Shown here: piece after piece, positions 1 to 8,218 of the stretch
Layout: each line of letters starts with the position of its first letter
Numbering within the stretch: position 1 is the first letter of the stretch
From: JBCCTX01 sp964468435
Lineage (GTDB): Bacteria > Bacteroidota > Bacteroidia > J057
Length of the DNA: 15,022 bases
Direction of reading: 5' to 3'
Assembly: GCA_964468435.1 (NCBI GenBank)
Contig: CAYXVE010000086.1
Location: forward strand, 1 to 15,022
Position numbers and translations under genes: made by a program
Notes under the pieces: generated by a model
Told to the model about the DNA's origin: nothing
What the model saw: only the letters and a program-made list of their open reading frames with translations
Databases searched by the model: none

Positions 1-111
1 AATTCAATTTTCTATCCGTAAACAATCGAGTGTAAACAAATTTAATAAAATAGCAAGTAAGTTGTAGGGATTCCTGCATCAACGGCTATGAATATGGGTT
101 ACTTTAAATTT

Positions 112-354
112 CTATCTAGAGTGTCTCAGCCCATTGTATCTCTGTAGCAGTTGATTAAATTTCACTTCCAGCTGATTTACAGCGGTATATAGGTCAGGTT
201 GTTGAGTTTGAACATGTCTCTGAAATTTCCCATAATCCATGCCATGCGTTATTTCACCCAATGTATTATCAGCAAATAGAGGATCTTTCTCCATGCCATA
301 CAGTTCCCATGTGTCCAATAATCCATAACAGGTCTTATAACTGTATTTTAAGAG
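112..354 (-). pseudogene. C-terminal remnant of a sulfatase
   Basis: This is a short open stretch on the minus strand, bounded upstream by a TAA at 355-357 and ending with TAG at 112-114. It has no ATG at a sensible place; the only usable start is a TTG at 316-318. The translation contains the run DTWELYGMEKDP, which matches the conserved tail motif of arylsulfatase-family enzymes (usually WELYDLEKDP followed by an Asn-rich turn), then a helical tail ending in LLQRYNGLRHSR. Only about the last 80 of the usual 450-550 residues remain, without the catalytic C/S-x-P-x-R motif, so it cannot be active. Sulfatases are common near SusC/SusD loci for sulfated polysaccharides. I rate the family call as moderate because it rests on one motif. 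Confidence 0.45.
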
Positions 355-475
355 TTATTGTAAGTAATCCATTTTTTTCATTAACCTCACAGCCATCGGC
401 AGCTCTCCTTCGTTAAGTAAATTTTTCCTTGGTATTAAATATCGAAAATGGAGTGGAAGATAAGGAGAGTTCTCA

Positions 476-483
476 TACCTTTG
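476..483 (+). promoter_or_regulatory. Possible -7 promoter element of the SemiSWEET gene
   Basis: TACCTTTG matches the Bacteroidota -7 consensus TAnnTTTG and lies 36 bases before the preferred ATG at 520, a reasonable leader length. No clear TTG -33 element is visible at the expected distance, so the call is weak. Confidence 0.3.
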
Positions 484-519
484 CGGCAAAATTTTATTCA
501 CCATAACAAATCATTTATT

Positions 520-774
520 ATGAGTATCGCTGAAGGTATAGGATTTATTGCTGCCTCGCTGACTACCCTGGGTTTTGTACCTCAAGTGATCAAGACCTGG
601 CGCTCCCGCTCTGCGGCCGATCTGTCATTTCAGATGGTCTCAATACTATTTACAGGTGTATTGTTTTGGTTAATCTATGGATTGATGATTGGAGATCAAC
701 CTATCATAGTGGCCAATGGCGTGACACTGGTATTTGTATTTTTATTGTTGTTTTTCAAGCTTACTTTTAAATAA
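520..774 (+). CDS. SemiSWEET-type sugar transporter (PQ-loop/MtN3 family)
   Basis: This 84-residue inner-membrane protein has three predicted transmembrane helices (about residues 5-22, 38-58 and 62-80). SemiSWEETs are half-size relatives of eukaryotic SWEETs; they dimerise and carry sugars such as sucrose or glucose down their gradient. The diagnostic motif GFVPQVIKTWRSRS is at residues 18-31, with the Pro-Gln pair at 21-22. Trp50 and Asn67 sit where the family has its sugar-site Trp and Asn. A longer frame opens at 448, but ATG 520 gives the usual family length and a hydrophobic start, and the extra 24 codons look like untranslated leader. The gene stands alone, about 275 bp before susC on the same strand, with a terminator between them, so it is probably a separate unit. 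The family call is firm; the substrate is unknown. Confidence 0.88.
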   Translation: MSIAEGIGFIAASLTTLGFVPQVIKTWRSRSAADLSFQMVSILFTGVLFWLIYGLMIGDQPIIVANGVTLVFVFLLLFFKLTFK

Positions 775-883
775 AGAGCATTTTGATAGCTTATCATTAA
801 GCTTTTATGTGTTGATTATTAGCTACCTATAAGCAAGATTTATCCGTTATCATTTAATAAAATACGCAATTAGAAAACCTATG

Positions 884-916
884 ACAGGCTGTCCACCCAG
901 GCAGCCTGTTTTGTTT
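884..916 (+). terminator. Rho-independent terminator after the SemiSWEET gene
   Basis: The stem ACAGGCTG (884-891) pairs perfectly with CAGCCTGT (902-909) around a 10-base loop and runs into TTTGTTT. It lies 110 bp after the SemiSWEET stop codon and before susC, so it should insulate the two transcripts. An A-rich run just upstream could give weak activity on the other strand. Confidence 0.7.
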
Positions 917-1049
917 ATAGCAAGAATGTTAATTATGAGATAATTGTTAGGTATGCAAAAACAATATTTTAATTAAACATTATGATTATCGCATTATTTG
1001 GACAAATCGAAGTTAAGTAAGAACTTTAAGATTATATCCAAACCAAACT

Positions 1050-4000
1050 ATGTTATCAAACTCAACTAAATCGATGAAGCAACATTATTCTTGGTTAACA
1101 ACCAACTACCTGACTGAGCGCACGAAGACTCGTCTGATATTGTGGTTGTGTTTCCTGCTTAGCATGCATGGGGCAAATGCTCAACAAGTGGAAGGAACGG
1201 TCAAAGACATTGATGCCCTGCCATTGGTAGGAGCCAATGTCATCGTGAAAGGCACGCAGACAGGTGCCATTACCAATGAGGAGGGGTATTTTATCCTCAA
1301 TGTATCGGAAGGACAAGACAGTCTGATGATAAGCTATATTGGCTACACGACTCAGGTCGTAGCTATAGACTTTGAAAACCCGCTATCAATCGTCCTTAGG
1401 GAGTCTACGACTAGCCTGGGAGATGTAGTGATTACGGCCTTAGGTATCGAACGTGAGACTAAGGCATTGGGGTATGCCGTCCAGGAAGTGCAGGGAGATG
1501 CCCTGGACCAGGCCAGGGAGACTAACTTAGTCAACTCACTGGCAGGAAGAATTGCAGGTGTCAATGTTACCAGTGGAAGTGCTGGGATAGGAACTTCCTC
1601 CCGCATCACCATACGTGGTGAGTCTTCGCTAGCAGGAGACAATCAACCTTTGTTTATCGTAGATGGTATCCCCATCAACAATCAGATCTTCGGAAGTGAG
1701 CAAAGTGGGCAGGATATCGACTATGGTAACGGAGCTGCTGCAATTAATCCAGATGATATCGAATCAATTAATGTGCTAAAAGGACCTAATGCAGCAGCAT
1801 TGTATGGTTCGCGAGCGGCAAATGGTGTGATTATCATCACTACCAAATCAGCAAAGGGCAAGAAGGGATTTGAGGTAAATTTTAATTCAACCACTACATT
1901 TGAAAGTGTGCTGAAACTCCCTGATTTTCAAAATAAATATGGACAGGGTAGAGGAGGGGTATACAACATAGGGGATGGCGGTCGTAGCTGGGGACCTCCA
2001 ATGGATGGAAGATTGGTAGCCGTACCTGTAAATACTGAATTTCCTCCTCAGAATGGAGAGGAAACGATATGGGAACCTTACCCTGACAATGTCAAAAACT
2101 TCTATGAGACTGGTCGCACACTGGTTAACAACATTTCGATAAATGCTGCAAATGACAATGCGGATGTGAGGCTTTCTTACACCAACCATAATCAGACAGG
2201 TATTATCCCTAACACAGATCTACGTAGAAATACCGTTTCACTCAATGGAGGGGTAAATGTCGGGGATAAAATTCGCGTGAATGCAGTAGTTAATTATATC
2301 AAAACAGATAGCGATCAGCGCCCTGTCGTGAGTTATGGTAATGAAAGTGTGGTGTATACCATGTTATGGGAAGGCAGACAGGTTAGAACTCCCTTACATG
2401 AGGATTACTGGTTTGAGGGTCTTGAAGGGTTACAGCCATTTACCTATAACTTCCGTTTCAACGATAACCCCTACTACACGATGTATGAAAACCTGAATCC
2501 GCAGGATAAAGACCGTGTGATGGGAAATATCAACTTGAATTATCAAATCACACCTGAGTTGTCTCTTTTGTTGCGTTCAGGAATGGATTATTTTAATGAT
2601 AAACGTGAAAATCTGAGAACTTTTGGTAGCCGGGCTTTTCCAAATGGAGCATATCGTCAGGATCGAATCACATTTGAAGAACGCAACTCGGACTTCCTGA
2701 TGACTTACAACAAAGTCTTTGACAACATATGGGGTGTGAAAGTGTCCGGAGGGGCCAACCAAATGGACCAAAGACGTAGCTTTATTAGCGCACGTGCCAA
2801 CGAACTGTCGCTGCCTGGTGTATACAACTTGGGTAATTCACGTATTCCCGTGCAAACAGAGCAGTTTGATAGCCACAAACGTATCAACAGTGTGTATGGA
2901 TTTGCTGAATTTTCATATAATGATGCTTTATTTTTGCAGCTGACAGCGCGTAACGACTGGTCCAGTACCTTACCTGCAGATAATAATTCATATTTTTATC
3001 CTTCTGTCAATGTCAGTGCAGTACTGAGCGATTTGTTTAACTTTCCAACGAACAGTGTTGTGTCATTTGCCAAGCTGAGAGCTGGCTGGGCGGAAGTGGG
3101 TAACGACACTGACCCGTACAATCTGAGAAATGTTTACAATTATGGTACAGCATGGGGTAGTCTGCAGACAGCTACCGAATCCTCAGTCATTGCCAATGAA
3201 GAACTAAGACCAGAGTCTATTAATACCTATGAAATTGGAGCAGATATCCGATTCTTCAATAACAGGTTAGGACTGGATGTTACGTACTACGATATCCGAA
3301 GTAAGGATCAGATCTTGGCTATCCCATTGGATATCGTTTCAGGATATACTGGGCAGTTTATCAATGCTGGGGAAATCAAAAATCAGGGAGTAGAGGTAAT
3401 CCTGAATGCTACACCGATCAAGATGAACAATGGTTTACGATGGGATGTAAATTTGAATTGGTCTCTGAACCGGAGTGAAGTAGTGGAACTGGCAGAAGAT
3501 ATAGAGACCTATCAGATTTCCGGAAGATATGTACAAGTATTAGCCAAAGTAGGGGAACGGATGGGGGATATGTATGGTCAGGTTTTCCAGCGGGTAGAAG
3601 AGGGACCATTTGCAGGTCAGATCATCCATGTTAATGGAGAGGCTCAAACTACCAACGACATTTTTCAGGTAGGTAATTATAATCCTGATTGGCTGGGAGG
3701 TATTTACAATACATTCACCTATAAAGGATTCAAGTTGGGATTCTTATTTGATATCCGATTTGGAGGGGAAATCTACTCCAGAACTAATGTGATTGGAAAT
3801 GAAGCAGGTCAGCTGGTAGAATCTTTACCAGGGCGAGAAAATGGATATGTAGGGGAGGGTGTCATGCTGGATGCCGATGGTAATTATGTGCCCAATGATG
3901 TAAATATTCCTGCTGAGCGTTACTGGGGAGGGGGGAGCTATTTCAGAAGAAGTAATGTAGAAAATTCTACATTCGATGCTACCTTCGCCAAACTTCGCGA

Positions 4001-4223
4001 AGTACAACTGGGATATACATTTCCGAATAAGCTCTTCGGTGATACCCCATTCCGTGATCTTAGCATTACCCTAGTAGGAAGAAATCTCTTGTTGTGGACA
4101 GATGTTCCTCACATCGATCCAGAAACCAACTCACTGGATGGCGGTACGATTCTCCCTGGCGTTGAATCTCTTCAGGTACCTTCAGCCAGAAGCTATGGTA
4201 TGAATGTTAGATTCCGTTTCTAA
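1050..4223 (+). CDS. susC: SusC/RagA-family TonB-dependent outer-membrane transporter
   Basis: This is a 1057-residue outer-membrane channel that imports an oligomer captured by its SusD partner, powered by TonB-ExbBD. Reading along the protein, there is a signal peptide ending GANAQ (residue 45), a carboxypeptidase-regulatory-like beta domain (about 46-115) typical of Bacteroidota receptors, and a segment at 126-132 (VVITALG) leading into the plug. The SusC/RagA signature is at about 186-211 (ITIRGESSL... then FIVDGIPINN), and the plug ends near VIIITTKSAKG. A long 22-strand-type barrel follows, ending in the outer-membrane signature VRFRF with terminal Phe. A second ATG at 1074 would shorten the long N-region of the signal peptide and is equally plausible. 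susD follows after 28 bases, which indicates one operon. The substrate cannot be read from the sequence. No sigma/anti-sigma or hybrid sensor regulator lies next to it. Confidence 0.95.
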   Translation: MLSNSTKSMKQHYSWLTTNYLTERTKTRLILWLCFLLSMHGANAQQVEGTVKDIDALPLVGANVIVKGTQTGAITNEEGYFILNVSEGQDSLMISYIGYTTQVVAIDFENPLSIVLRESTTSLGDVVITALGIERETKALGYAVQEVQGDALDQARETNLVNSLAGRIAGVNVTSGSAGIGTSSRITIRGESSLAGDNQPLFIVDGIPINNQIFGSEQSGQDIDYGNGAAAINPDDIESINVLKGPNAAALYGSRAANGVIIITTKSAKGKKGFEVNFNSTTTFESVLKLPDFQNKYGQGRGGVYNIGDGGRSWGPPMDGRLVAVPVNTEFPPQNGEETIWEPYPDNVKNFYETGRTLVNNISINAANDNADVRLSYTNHNQTGIIPNTDLRRNTVSLNGGVNVGDKIRVNAVVNYIKTDSDQRPVVSYGNESVVYTMLWEGRQVRTPLHEDYWFEGLEGLQPFTYNFRFNDNPYYTMYENLNPQDKDRVMGNINLNYQITPELSLLLRSGMDYFNDKRENLRTFGSRAFPNGAYRQDRITFEERNSDFLMTYNKVFDNIWGVKVSGGANQMDQRRSFISARANELSLPGVYNLGNSRIPVQTEQFDSHKRINSVYGFAEFSYNDALFLQLTARNDWSSTLPADNNSYFYPSVNVSAVLSDLFNFPTNSVVSFAKLRAGWAEVGNDTDPYNLRNVYNYGTAWGSLQTATESSVIANEELRPESINTYEIGADIRFFNNRLGLDVTYYDIRSKDQILAIPLDIVSGYTGQFINAGEIKNQGVEVILNATPIKMNNGLRWDVNLNWSLNRSEVVELAEDIETYQISGRYVQVLAKVGERMGDMYGQVFQRVEEGPFAGQIIHVNGEAQTTNDIFQVGNYNPDWLGGIYNTFTYKGFKLGFLFDIRFGGEIYSRTNVIGNEAGQLVESLPGRENGYVGEGVMLDADGNYVPNDVNIPAERYWGGGSYFRRSNVENSTFDATFAKLREVQLGYTFPNKLFGDTPFRDLSITLVGRNLLLWTDVPHIDPETNSLDGGTILPGVESLQVPSARSYGMNVRFRF

Positions 4224-4251
4224 TTCTATCAATTTCAATACAATTATCAAT

Positions 4252-5739
4252 ATGAAAAAATCATTTATAACATATCTTTTTCTCTGGACATTCTTACTCG
4301 CATTTGTGGGATGTGAAGATGAATTTGAAGAAATCAATACCAATCCCAATCAACCTGAGGAGGTGCTTCCTCAGCTCTTGATGCCCAATATCATACGTAC
4401 AGTTATAAGCGAACAGGTGGGTAATGCCTGGAGTCCGGGTAATCTGGTGGTACAGTATTCTGCCCAGATACGGGACCCAGGGACCGACCGATACGTTTGG
4501 GGTTCATTCTCGGGTCTTTGGAATACCATGTACAATATTTTGAGAGATGTAGACAATCTGGAACAGCTAGGACAGACACGCGATGAGAGTAACTATATCG
4601 GAATAGCACTGGTAATGAAATCCTGGATCTATCAGATCCTGACAGATAGTTATGGTGATATACCTTATGCTCAGGCTCAACAGGGGAAAAGCAACCGGGT
4701 ATTTTTTGTGCCCTACGACAGACAAGAAGCTATCTATGAAGGAATGCTTTCTGATCTTGAGCGTGCTAATGATCTGTTAAATGAAAATGGAGGGATCATT
4801 AATGGTGATATTCTTTTCGATGGTGATTATATGAAATGGAGGAAACTGGCCAACTCACTGCGTTTGAGGTTGCTGGCACGTAGATCCAATCAGGTCGACC
4901 CAGGTTCTGAGATTCAAAATATGATCAACAATCCCGCACAGTTCCCCATTATGGAGAGTAATGAGGACAATGCCGCACTAACATATCTATCTGAAACCCC
5001 CAATCTGTTTCCTATTGCCAATACACGCGAGGGAAGCTGGCTGGACCGGAGGTTAAGTAAAACCTTTGCGGATGAATTAAATGCTATACAGGACCCACGT
5101 CTTCCCATTTTTGCTCAGCCTACGGAAAATTCAGTAGATTCTTTTCAGTTGGGCCTGGGGCCTTTGAAGTGGAGAGGAGTGAGAAATGGAGAAGAAGATG
5201 AAAATATCAGTAGTGATATCGACAGGAATGTATCTCAACTAGGAAGGATTTACTATGTCCAGCAGGGTACAGCAGTACCTGCTGAGGGCTTGATCATGAG
5301 TTACGCGGAAGTGCAATTTATTCTGGCGGAAGCTGCCGTCAAAGGATGGATCAATGGAGATGCAGAGGGATATTATCTGGAAGGCATTCAGGCTTCAGTA
5401 GATTATTATGCAGGGGTAGCTGGCATCACAGTTCAGGTTGATCCTGTTTATTACGAGCAGGAAGCTGTAGCTTTCAATTCAGACAATGCCCTAGAGCAGA
5501 TTGGTTTGCAAAAATGGATTGCCTTGTATTTCAATGGACTGGAAGGATGGTTTGAATGGAGAAGAACGGGTTTCCCGGATTTGAAGCCAGCTATTGTCAA
5601 TTCCAATAATGACCAGATACCGGTAAGATTCCAGTATCCGCTGGATCAGCAAACCCTGAATCCTGACAATTATCAGCAAGCAGTTTCAAATCAAGGTGTG
5701 GATGATATCAACACCAAAGTCTGGTGGGATCAGGATTAA
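4252..5739 (+). CDS. susD: SusD/RagB-family nutrient-binding surface lipoprotein (SusD-like_2 type)
   Basis: This 495-residue lipoprotein forms the lid over the SusC barrel and binds the incoming glycan or peptide. The start at 4252 gives a clean lipoprotein signal peptide with lipobox FVGC, the lipidated cysteine being residue 21. The acidic run EDEFEE right after the cysteine fits the Bacteroidota export signal that places lipoproteins on the cell surface. The start of the mature protein (INTNPNQPEEVLPQLLMPNI) is characteristic of the SusD-like_2 branch. A tetratricopeptide-like helical fold is expected. The frame is open from 4204, overlapping the end of susC, but that start would bury the signal peptide and is rejected. 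It is co-transcribed with susC and ends before a strong hairpin at 5773-5804. The family assignment is firm; the ligand is unknown. Confidence 0.93.
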   Translation: MKKSFITYLFLWTFLLAFVGCEDEFEEINTNPNQPEEVLPQLLMPNIIRTVISEQVGNAWSPGNLVVQYSAQIRDPGTDRYVWGSFSGLWNTMYNILRDVDNLEQLGQTRDESNYIGIALVMKSWIYQILTDSYGDIPYAQAQQGKSNRVFFVPYDRQEAIYEGMLSDLERANDLLNENGGIINGDILFDGDYMKWRKLANSLRLRLLARRSNQVDPGSEIQNMINNPAQFPIMESNEDNAALTYLSETPNLFPIANTREGSWLDRRLSKTFADELNAIQDPRLPIFAQPTENSVDSFQLGLGPLKWRGVRNGEEDENISSDIDRNVSQLGRIYYVQQGTAVPAEGLIMSYAEVQFILAEAAVKGWINGDAEGYYLEGIQASVDYYAGVAGITVQVDPVYYEQEAVAFNSDNALEQIGLQKWIALYFNGLEGWFEWRRTGFPDLKPAIVNSNNDQIPVRFQYPLDQQTLNPDNYQQAVSNQGVDDINTKVWWDQD

Positions 5740-5772
5740 TAAGGTCTTGTTACAATTTTGTTTTGTTGTAGT

Positions 5773-5804
5773 CCAGCGTCGCCCTGAATTCAGGGTGATG
5801 CTGG
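5773..5804 (+). terminator. Long hairpin at the susD / 715-residue gene convergence
   Basis: A 16-base arm starting CCAGCG (5773-5788) faces a 16-base arm ending GATGCTGG (5789-5804), with the centre CCCTGAATTCAGGG perfectly palindromic. The two imperfect positions are G-U pairs in the plus-strand RNA but A-C mismatches in the minus-strand RNA, so the fold favours the susCD transcript. The tract after it (GCTGTATTTACT) is only weakly T-rich, so Rho-independent termination is likely but not textbook. It could also be one copy of a dispersed intergenic repeat. Confidence 0.6.
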
Positions 5805-5811
5805 GCTGTAT

Positions 5812-7959
5812 TTACTCTAGCACACCCAGATAACGGGCCATCCAGTAGGGTAGGAGATACTCATCTCCAGCCAGCTTGGATATGCCATCTCCACCTCCAT
5901 CCAGTCCAAATGGATTGGCATTATGGCGATGGGTACGTCGCTCACCCGGCGTCAGCAGCATTTGGGTAGTTTGGTTTCTAAAATTTGATGGTAGAAATTC
6001 CAGGTCTTTCCGATGTGAATTCCTCACAGCATAGCTCATCTGATCAAGGTTATACTCCCTAAAAAACCAGATCACATCATCCCGATTCATTTCTCCAATG
6101 GTTCCATATGTGATCAAATTCCACAAGCCATTGCGCTCGGGTTGTTCGATCTCCCAGTGATTGCGAATCATCCAGGCATAATCTTGTTTCAAGGTATCAT
6201 TGAAGGCATAGTGATACAAGCACCAATAAGTCAAAAAAGCCATTTCGTCGTCAGAGTGATTCCAACTATCGCCCATTTCTACGCCTTGGTGGATTACCGT
6301 ATCTGCCCTTATATCGTACATGTCGACCATCATGTTCTCGTAATACCCATGTGCTTCCATCATTTGAATAGCTTCATCTTTGTAGCGCTCTTTTCCACTA
6401 AGCGCATACCCCAGTTGAAGACCGGCAATCAGATGAGTGCTGTTGAGCTTGCGGTCATAGACATGTTTGGGAAACTTGTTGACATACTCTGGGTTCCATC
6501 GACCCCATAGGGTAGGTTCACCATCATAATCAACAAAGTAATAATCGTTCTCAATGATATGTGTCAGTATTGCATCAATAAAATCCGCCACCCTTTGCCG
6601 TTCCTCCGCATTTTCTACTACTAATTGATCCATTACTGTAGCTACAAATAAATATGCAATATATTCATCTGTGCTGGTGGTACCTTTCCAGTCCCAGCCT
6701 TTCTCTTCAGAAGTACGCCACCGGTCTGGATCTTTGACCCAGGCGCTTGTACGTTCAAAAGTACGTGAAGGAAAGCCTTCGATGGGATTGATGGTTATGA
6801 GCCTTTCATATGCTTCAAAAGACTCCCATACATATCTACGGGCTACAGGTTCCCCTGTGGTAGCATACCGGAACGCCTGACTCCCCAGATAAAAGGAAGT
6901 CCAAAGTCCGTCGTTGTCGTGATCTACGATTTCGGCTGAAGTCAGGTCAAAGGGTTCAGGTATTTGTGGCGCACAGACAAAACCATATCGCATATGATAC
7001 TGGCGGATGTTATCCTGGAAGAAAACGGCTTTATCGCGTAATGTATGCTCGACATATTCAATTTTATTGAGACCTGTAGGGGTGAGCAAGTAAATGTCTC
7101 CCCCGCTATCCGAGGCCACATCGATGATCTCATTCTGGTCGAGCCATCTCTTGGAAGCAAAGTAGCGATAGCGATCAGGCTCCTGTAGATATGCTCCATC
7201 TGGTGTAGCAAACCACAACGTTAGATTTACCCATTGTAGCTGTGTGATATTGGGAACAGGGAGATTCTGTTTTAATTGCTGAACAATATTGCCGTCGAAT
7301 AGGTCAACCACATAGAATCCCTCAGAGGTACCCACATAAGCAGTATGGGCTCTGAACGCCAGGTCATTGAGACTTTCACCCTTGTGAAGAAGTTCCCAAC
7401 TGTCTGTTTTAAGTCGGTAAATGGCATCGGAAGTAAGGTAGTAGAAGTTATTTTGATAAGTGTAGATCCCTTTCATTTCGCCTTCGGGAAGGGATAATTC
7501 AGATTGCAGCGTGTTGTCCTCATAGATAGCTGCCTTTGATTCACTACATAGTAGCACTATTCCCTGTGAATTGACAGAAATATGCTGATAGGTATTTTCT
7601 GGTATAAAAGCTAGTATTCTACCTGCATGAGTATGGCTGAGGTATTGGTCGGGGTATAAATAATAGAGGATACCGCTTCCTTCCTGCAGCGTAATATCTA
7701 CGGGAATTTTATCTGAAAGAGAGCGATACGACCTGTCTTTGGATATTTGCGCACCAAAATAATCCCGATATAATCCTTGTTCAGTCAGAACATAAACAAT
7801 ATCGTTGTAATCAACTAATACTTTTTTCAGTTGTGCGTCTGCCAGTTCTTCAGCCATCTCATATTTGACTGAGGTGGCTTGCCTAAAGGGAACATCTAGG
7901 ATCTGGCTAAAAAGAGAAAAGTTTAGGAAAGTGAATGTAAAGGTAAAGAGTAGCTTCAT
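5812..7959 (-). CDS. Secreted two-part protein: propeller-like N-half, helical enzyme-like C-half
   Basis: I do not recognise a named family for this 715-residue protein. A signal peptide (residues 1-19, ending LFSQ) has no lipobox cysteine, so the product is periplasmic or secreted. Residues about 45-310 hold short repeated beta-blade units (for example NDIVYVLTEQGLY, NNFYYLTSDAIYRL, GGDIYLLTPTGLNKI) like the two-component-regulator propeller repeats of Bacteroidota sensors. Residues about 340-715 are different: rich in Trp, Tyr, His and acidic residues, starting DHDNDGLWTSFYLGSQAFRY, with MGDSWNHSDDEMAFLTYW at 562-579 and a conserved-looking end THRHNANPFGLDGGGDG at 676-692. The pattern resembles alpha/alpha six-hairpin glycosidases or lyases, but that is inference. 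There is no histidine kinase or other transmembrane part. The gene converges on susD, and its position suggests a role with the SusCD substrate. Confidence 0.8.
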   Translation of the reverse strand: MKLLFTFTFTFLNFSLFSQILDVPFRQATSVKYEMAEELADAQLKKVLVDYNDIVYVLTEQGLYRDYFGAQISKDRSYRSLSDKIPVDITLQEGSGILYYLYPDQYLSHTHAGRILAFIPENTYQHISVNSQGIVLLCSESKAAIYEDNTLQSELSLPEGEMKGIYTYQNNFYYLTSDAIYRLKTDSWELLHKGESLNDLAFRAHTAYVGTSEGFYVVDLFDGNIVQQLKQNLPVPNITQLQWVNLTLWFATPDGAYLQEPDRYRYFASKRWLDQNEIIDVASDSGGDIYLLTPTGLNKIEYVEHTLRDKAVFFQDNIRQYHMRYGFVCAPQIPEPFDLTSAEIVDHDNDGLWTSFYLGSQAFRYATTGEPVARRYVWESFEAYERLITINPIEGFPSRTFERTSAWVKDPDRWRTSEEKGWDWKGTTSTDEYIAYLFVATVMDQLVVENAEERQRVADFIDAILTHIIENDYYFVDYDGEPTLWGRWNPEYVNKFPKHVYDRKLNSTHLIAGLQLGYALSGKERYKDEAIQMMEAHGYYENMMVDMYDIRADTVIHQGVEMGDSWNHSDDEMAFLTYWCLYHYAFNDTLKQDYAWMIRNHWEIEQPERNGLWNLITYGTIGEMNRDDVIWFFREYNLDQMSYAVRNSHRKDLEFLPSNFRNQTTQMLLTPGERRTHRHNANPFGLDGGGDGISKLAGDEYLLPYWMARYLGVLE

Positions 7960-8116
7960 GCTTGAAAATATTAGGGTTATGGGTATGGATTAAAATTAAT
8001 GAATAAAACAGTTTTATGAATGGTTGGGTTGGAATTTGACGCTGATTAAACTGATAGATAGGATTATACAGATTTCACCCCAACTGTCTGACATGATGAG
8101 CTTAGAAACAGGCATA

Positions 8117-8138
8117 TTTTCACGAAAAGAAGTGAAAA
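8117..8138. repeat. Inverted repeat upstream of the Uma2 gene
   Basis: TTTTCAC (8117-8123) and GTGAAAA (8132-8138) form a perfect 7-bp inverted repeat around 8 bases. It lies in the 259-bp divergent gap between the 715-residue gene and the Uma2 gene. It could be a weak hairpin or a protein-binding site; no function can be assigned. Confidence 0.4.
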
Positions 8139-8179
8139 CTGATTGGGAAATATGATACTGAACCCAATTTTTTTTCATG

Positions 8180-8194
8180 GTTACAATTTGTAAC
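8180..8194. promoter_or_regulatory. Perfect 15-bp palindrome before the Uma2 gene, possible operator
   Basis: GTTACAA, one central T, then TTGTAAC form a perfect 7-1-7 dyad ending 24 bases before the preferred start at 8219. Its size and position fit a dimeric repressor operator overlapping the promoter. No regulator gene is adjacent, so this is a structural observation with inferred function. Confidence 0.4.
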
Positions 8195-8218
8195 TTATGC
8201 AAAAAGAAGCGTTGCGAG

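Noticed and set aside
448..519. A 24-residue N-terminal extension of the SemiSWEET protein from an ATG at 448
   Set aside because: It would place the TACCTTTG promoter-like element inside the gene, and it gives a basic leader not found in the 84-90-residue family.
6142..6510. A 122-codon plus-strand frame opposite the 715-residue gene
   Set aside because: It is antisense to a clearly coding region with continuous domain-like sequence; no motif or start context supports it.
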